This document shows, in pieces, positions 5,748 through 7,789 of a stretch of DNA of 7,789 nt. The notes beneath the pieces are model-generated. The model was not told where the DNA came from and searched no databases. It saw nothing but the letters and a program-made list of their open reading frames with translations. Origin of the DNA: CAYTLQ01 sp964438715 (GTDB lineage: Bacteria; Bacteroidota; Ignavibacteria; Ignavibacteriales; Ignavibacteriaceae). Location: contig CAYTLQ010000181.1 of NCBI GenBank assembly GCA_964438715.1, positions 1 through 7,789 on the forward strand, given 5' to 3'. Both the position numbers and the translations under genes were made by a program. How positions within the stretch are numbered: the stretch's first letter is position 1; every line of letters begins with the position of its first letter.

Positions 5748-6160
5748 TTACCAAACCAAACCGAAACCAAAACCTAATTGAAATTGTTCTTTACCATTCT
5801 TAAAAGGATAGTTCCCAAATAACTGCATCTGAATAGGATGAGATATATAGAACATTATCTTAATTTGTGCAAATAAAGTATTAATTGGCTCAAAACCATC
5901 AATAATAATTAAATTATTACCGACTCTGAACTGTTGTTTTTTAGGATTTAATACTTTCATTTGACCTAATGCCCAGCCAGCACCATCTCCACGATTTCCC
6001 ACCACCCATTCTGGAGTATATACCAAATTCTGCGATTTTATTAAATATATAATTCCAAAGAAGCTATTTAATATAGCTCCAAAATTTATTATTTCCTTTT
6101 TCTTTCTCAGGGACGGATATACCCTTAATTCCTACCTTAATTCCGATATAGAGACAAAAG
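5748..6160 (-). pseudogene. Frameshifted C-terminal remnant of a probable outer-membrane beta-barrel protein
   Basis: The minus-strand frame ending at TAA 5748-5750 reads back without a stop to about 6131, with no ATG start; TTG at 6026 is only an internal codon. Segments such as EWVVGNRGDGAGWALGQMKV, NTLFAQIKIMFYISHP and the end KEQFQLGFGFGLVW show the alternating polar/hydrophobic pattern and terminal aromatic residue of outer-membrane barrel strands. Further upstream the likely continuation moves to another frame: YIGIKVGIKGISVPEKEKGN then NKFW (about 6080-6150) appears to join the GAILNSFFGIIY segment after a shift near 6070-6085. With both parts the product would still lack its N-terminus. 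The exact family is not recognised. Barrel character is inferred from sequence pattern, and the frameshift is a reading that homologues would test. Confidence 0.4.
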
Positions 6161-6206
6161 AAGGACTGTTTAAAGGGCAAAAAACAAAGTAATTTAGAGA
6201 AAATAA

Positions 6207-6227
6207 ATTTCACCCAATAGGTGAAAT
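6207..6227. repeat. Perfect 8-bp hairpin, ATTTCACC/GGTGAAAT
   Basis: ATTTCACC (6207-6214) and GGTGAAAT (6220-6227) enclose CAATA. Read on the minus strand it is followed by TTTATTTTC, so it could be a weak terminator in that direction. It sits 29 bases before the start of the IS1380-like relic, so it may instead be part of that element's left end. Confidence 0.45.
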
Positions 6228-6255
6228 GCAATTTCAAAGCCAAAAACAGTGAAGA

Positions 6256-6443
6256 ATGAGATAAATAAAACGCTTCAAAGTGACTCGCAGTAAAAAACGA
6301 CTGAGTAACCGTATCGGCTTGCCATTGATTGAAGAAATAATCCTATAGCTTCAGTTGCTGGAATACCCGAAAGGAGGGGGCAACAGAGCATACAAGGCAA
6401 GCGATTATATAACGACACTGATGTATATGTCTATGGATGCAAC
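6256..6443 (+). mobile_element. IS1380-like transposase relic, N-terminal fragment with two in-frame stops
   Basis: Starting at ATG 6256 one frame reads MR, stop (6262-6264), IKRFKVTRSKKRLSNRIG, LPLIEEIIL, stop (6346-6348), LQLLEYPKGGGNRAYKASDY, ITTLMYMSMDATQ. The series 'K.FKVTRS...L..R.GLPLI..', then 'YP..G.NR.Y..SDY..TL' matches my recollection of the N-terminal region of IS1380-family DDE transposases, which is followed in full copies by the catalytic core. Here the two stops and the loss of everything after about 62 codons make it inactive. The recognisable part ends at the first base of the repeat at 6444. After that the frame continues only through repeat sequence to TAA 6532-6534. No clear terminal inverted repeats or target duplication were found. 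Confidence 0.6.
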
Positions 6444-6539
6444 TCAGAAAAAAAATTATGAAATTATTTCTCATACCTTTCTTTTTTCGTCAAAATTAAT
6501 TTGCAGAAATTTGCTTGTGGCGAAACACCTTTAATGCCT
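6444..6539 (+). repeat. Dispersed ~95-bp direct repeat, copy 2
   Basis: Second copy of the unit at 3934-4027, same orientation, 2,510 bases downstream, with the 41-base identical core at 6483-6523. Its left border coincides with the break point of the IS1380-like relic. Its right border (AATGCCT) coincides with that of copy 1, after which the two sequences diverge. It could be a small non-autonomous element, an insertion-sequence end left by internal deletion, or a widespread intergenic repeat of this genome. Confidence 0.85.
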
Positions 6540-6744
6540 ACAATATTTTAGAGACCATATTATTAGTTATCCGAATATCAAAACTGAAGACCAGGATTAA
6601 AACCAATACTTCGAAATTAGAACTGAGAGAACTTTCATGTTTTTTTAAGATTCTGCTTCACTTGTGAGTGGATAAAATCTATTGGTATTATAGATGAGGG
6701 GGTTATTTACGGCTGGAAGAAATTATGTATATCCCAAGTGTAAA

Positions 6745-7788
6745 TCACTTAAGGTAAGTGAGCCCGTTTTTGAGTGAGTCGAGGTATGAATCTGTGATTT
6801 CTACATAAGGCTTACCGGCTGATTTCCTGCGCTCCATTTCAAGTAACAACCGGTCATCAACATCAACAGCTGTACATTGAAATTCACGGTTAAGATGAAA
6901 TATGAATGAATAATAATTTTCATCCACACGAAAAGCCAGTGTGGCAATTATCAGAGAGTCGCCGTCTATTTTTATGTTTGCGACCATATCTCTTTTAGTA
7001 GTAGTTATCGTCCTTGGCAACAGAGCCGGAAATAGAATATACTTATAATGCTTATTCGGACTAATACCAAGGGGAATCCTGAGTGAATCACCAGGCCCGG
7101 CTCCGGAAATATCGTCGGGATTAAGTACGCTTAAAAATGCCCTATCATAACTGTTATTCTCTCCGAACACAAAAAGACGGGGAAGTGAATCGTAATTACT
7201 AGTGTAAAAAGCTCCGTTAATTGCACCGGGATGATAATAAGCCCGCAAAATTTTTCCACTCAGAGCATCTATCTCAGCTAATGCCGAGGGATAATAATTC
7301 AGATTATTAAAAACGGCATAAGCAAAAACCTTATTACTATCTGAGGATTTACGCGTAATTAAAGTAGGCGAACTATAAATGTTTGGTATTTTTTCACTTA
7401 AAAACTGCCAATTCGGTTTAAATAAAGTTTTCCAACGAATTGAGCCATCATTGTTATAACAATAAATGTACTCCCGCTCTTCATACGATGATGGTGTATG
7501 AGCTAAACATAGGAAAATTTCTTTTATATCGTCACCGTCAACATCTGTCATTTGTATCGGGTTTTGATAGAGCACTGAAAATTTACTGTTTATCTCACCA
7601 AAACCCTCGGCAATAAATTTTGCCCAGACTTTTTCACCGGAATTATCATAAGCAACCAAAAAGCCATTTGATGCCTTAACATAAACCACTTCCTTTTTAT
7701 CTCCGGATACTGAATTAAAAAGAATTATCATAGACGATAGAACAAATGAGGTAAAGCTAAATCTGGAAAAATGAGGATAATTATAAAA
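6745..7788 (-). CDS. Membrane-anchored beta-propeller (VCBS/FG-GAP or PQQ-like) protein, C-terminal part (cut by right edge)
   Basis: No enzyme motif is visible; the protein appears to be an extracytoplasmic beta-propeller used for binding or sensing. From ATG 7731 there are 328 residues, but the frame is open to the right edge, and the 19 extra codons plus the first of the ATG-started form make a basic residue followed by a hydrophobic helix (R, then FSFTSFVLSSMIILFNSVSG). The real start is therefore probably beyond the window. Numbering from the ATG, blade-like repeats are AYDNSGEKVW (27-36), CYNNDGSIRW (91-100) and EIDALSGKIL (153-162), and an FG-GAP-like calcium-loop motif is DVDGDDIKEIFL (63-74). 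The region after about 285 is charged and less regular. The stop is TGA at 6745-6747; no strong terminator follows. The N-terminal domain, which would reveal the role, is outside the window. Confidence 0.72.
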   Translation of the reverse strand, partial: FYNYPHFSRFSFTSFVLSSMIILFNSVSGDKKEVVYVKASNGFLVAYDNSGEKVWAKFIAEGFGEINSKFSVLYQNPIQMTDVDGDDIKEIFLCLAHTPSSYEEREYIYCYNNDGSIRWKTLFKPNWQFLSEKIPNIYSSPTLITRKSSDSNKVFAYAVFNNLNYYPSALAEIDALSGKILRAYYHPGAINGAFYTSNYDSLPRLFVFGENNSYDRAFLSVLNPDDISGAGPGDSLRIPLGISPNKHYKYILFPALLPRTITTTKRDMVANIKIDGDSLIIATLAFRVDENYYSFIFHLNREFQCTAVDVDDRLLLEMERRKSAGKPYVEITDSYLDSLKNGLTYLK

Positions 7789-7789
7789 A

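Larger units (their letters stand above)
5401..6744. other. Remnant-rich, largely non-coding stretch between ATPase and beta-propeller gene
   Basis: About 1.3 kb without an intact gene. From 5401 to 5747 I see only a weak terminator and stop-poor frames on both strands: a minus frame open over 5438-5665, ending TMDLIGTGITRIF, and a plus frame with VIPVPIKSIVLC then VSFGDTRIVNK. Either could be decayed coding DNA, but neither has a proper start. Next come an outer-membrane-protein tail (5748-about 6160, minus), a hairpin (6207-6227), an IS1380-like relic (6256-6443) and the second 95-bp repeat (6444-6539). From 6540 to 6744 there is only a start-less plus-strand frame (about 6539-6665) of uncertain meaning. 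Confidence 0.5.

Noticed and set aside
3934..6539. Complete composite transposon bounded by the direct repeats
   Set aside because: The only transposase sequence is a short relic with stops, the repeats lack inverted ends, and no target duplication was seen.

Overview
The window looks like a chromosomal segment of an AT-rich member of the Bacteroidota/Ignavibacteriota/Chlorobi lineage. This rests on low GC, proteins rich in Lys, Asn and Ile, mostly weak Shine-Dalgarno sequences, a tRNA promoter resembling the Bacteroidota form (TTTG, about 20 bases, then TAnnTTTG), and a single-CxxCH haem-binding protein of a type I associate with that group. The assignment is inference from pattern, not from a database match.

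Layout. Positions 2-1069 (+) hold the 3' part of a PAS-containing sensor histidine kinase cut by the left edge. It is followed by a tRNA-Gln(CUG) gene at 1107-1179 with a strong intrinsic terminator at 1183-1212. Then come exodeoxyribonuclease III (xth, minus, 1301-2065), a divergent TrmO-like tRNA methyltransferase (plus, 2162-2875), and a convergent membrane-anchored haem-binding protein (minus, 2948-3418). These genes are intact and ordinary housekeeping or envelope functions.

From about 3419 to 6744 the character changes. This is a gene-poor accessory stretch with one intact gene, an AAA_14/DUF4143-type ATPase (plus, 4228-5400), surrounded by remnants. The remnants are a 46-codon coding tail (3520-3660), a possible 43-residue ORF next to a large inverted repeat, a frameshifted outer-membrane-protein tail (5748-about 6160), and the N-terminal part of an IS1380-like transposase with two in-frame stops (6256-6443). 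Two direct copies of a roughly 95-bp repeat (3934-4027 and 6444-6539) bracket the ATPase and most of the debris. The transposase relic stops where the second copy begins. Two TTTTGC..AAAA palindromes lie just before the ATPase gene, placed around a plausible promoter like operator sites.

From 6745 to the right edge (minus) is a beta-propeller protein whose frame stays open off the window and contains a membrane segment upstream of its first ATG.

I see no CRISPR array, no recognisable defence or toxin-antitoxin operon and no complete mobile element. The least explained material is the repeat pair, its junction with the transposase relic, and the palindromes in front of the ATPase.
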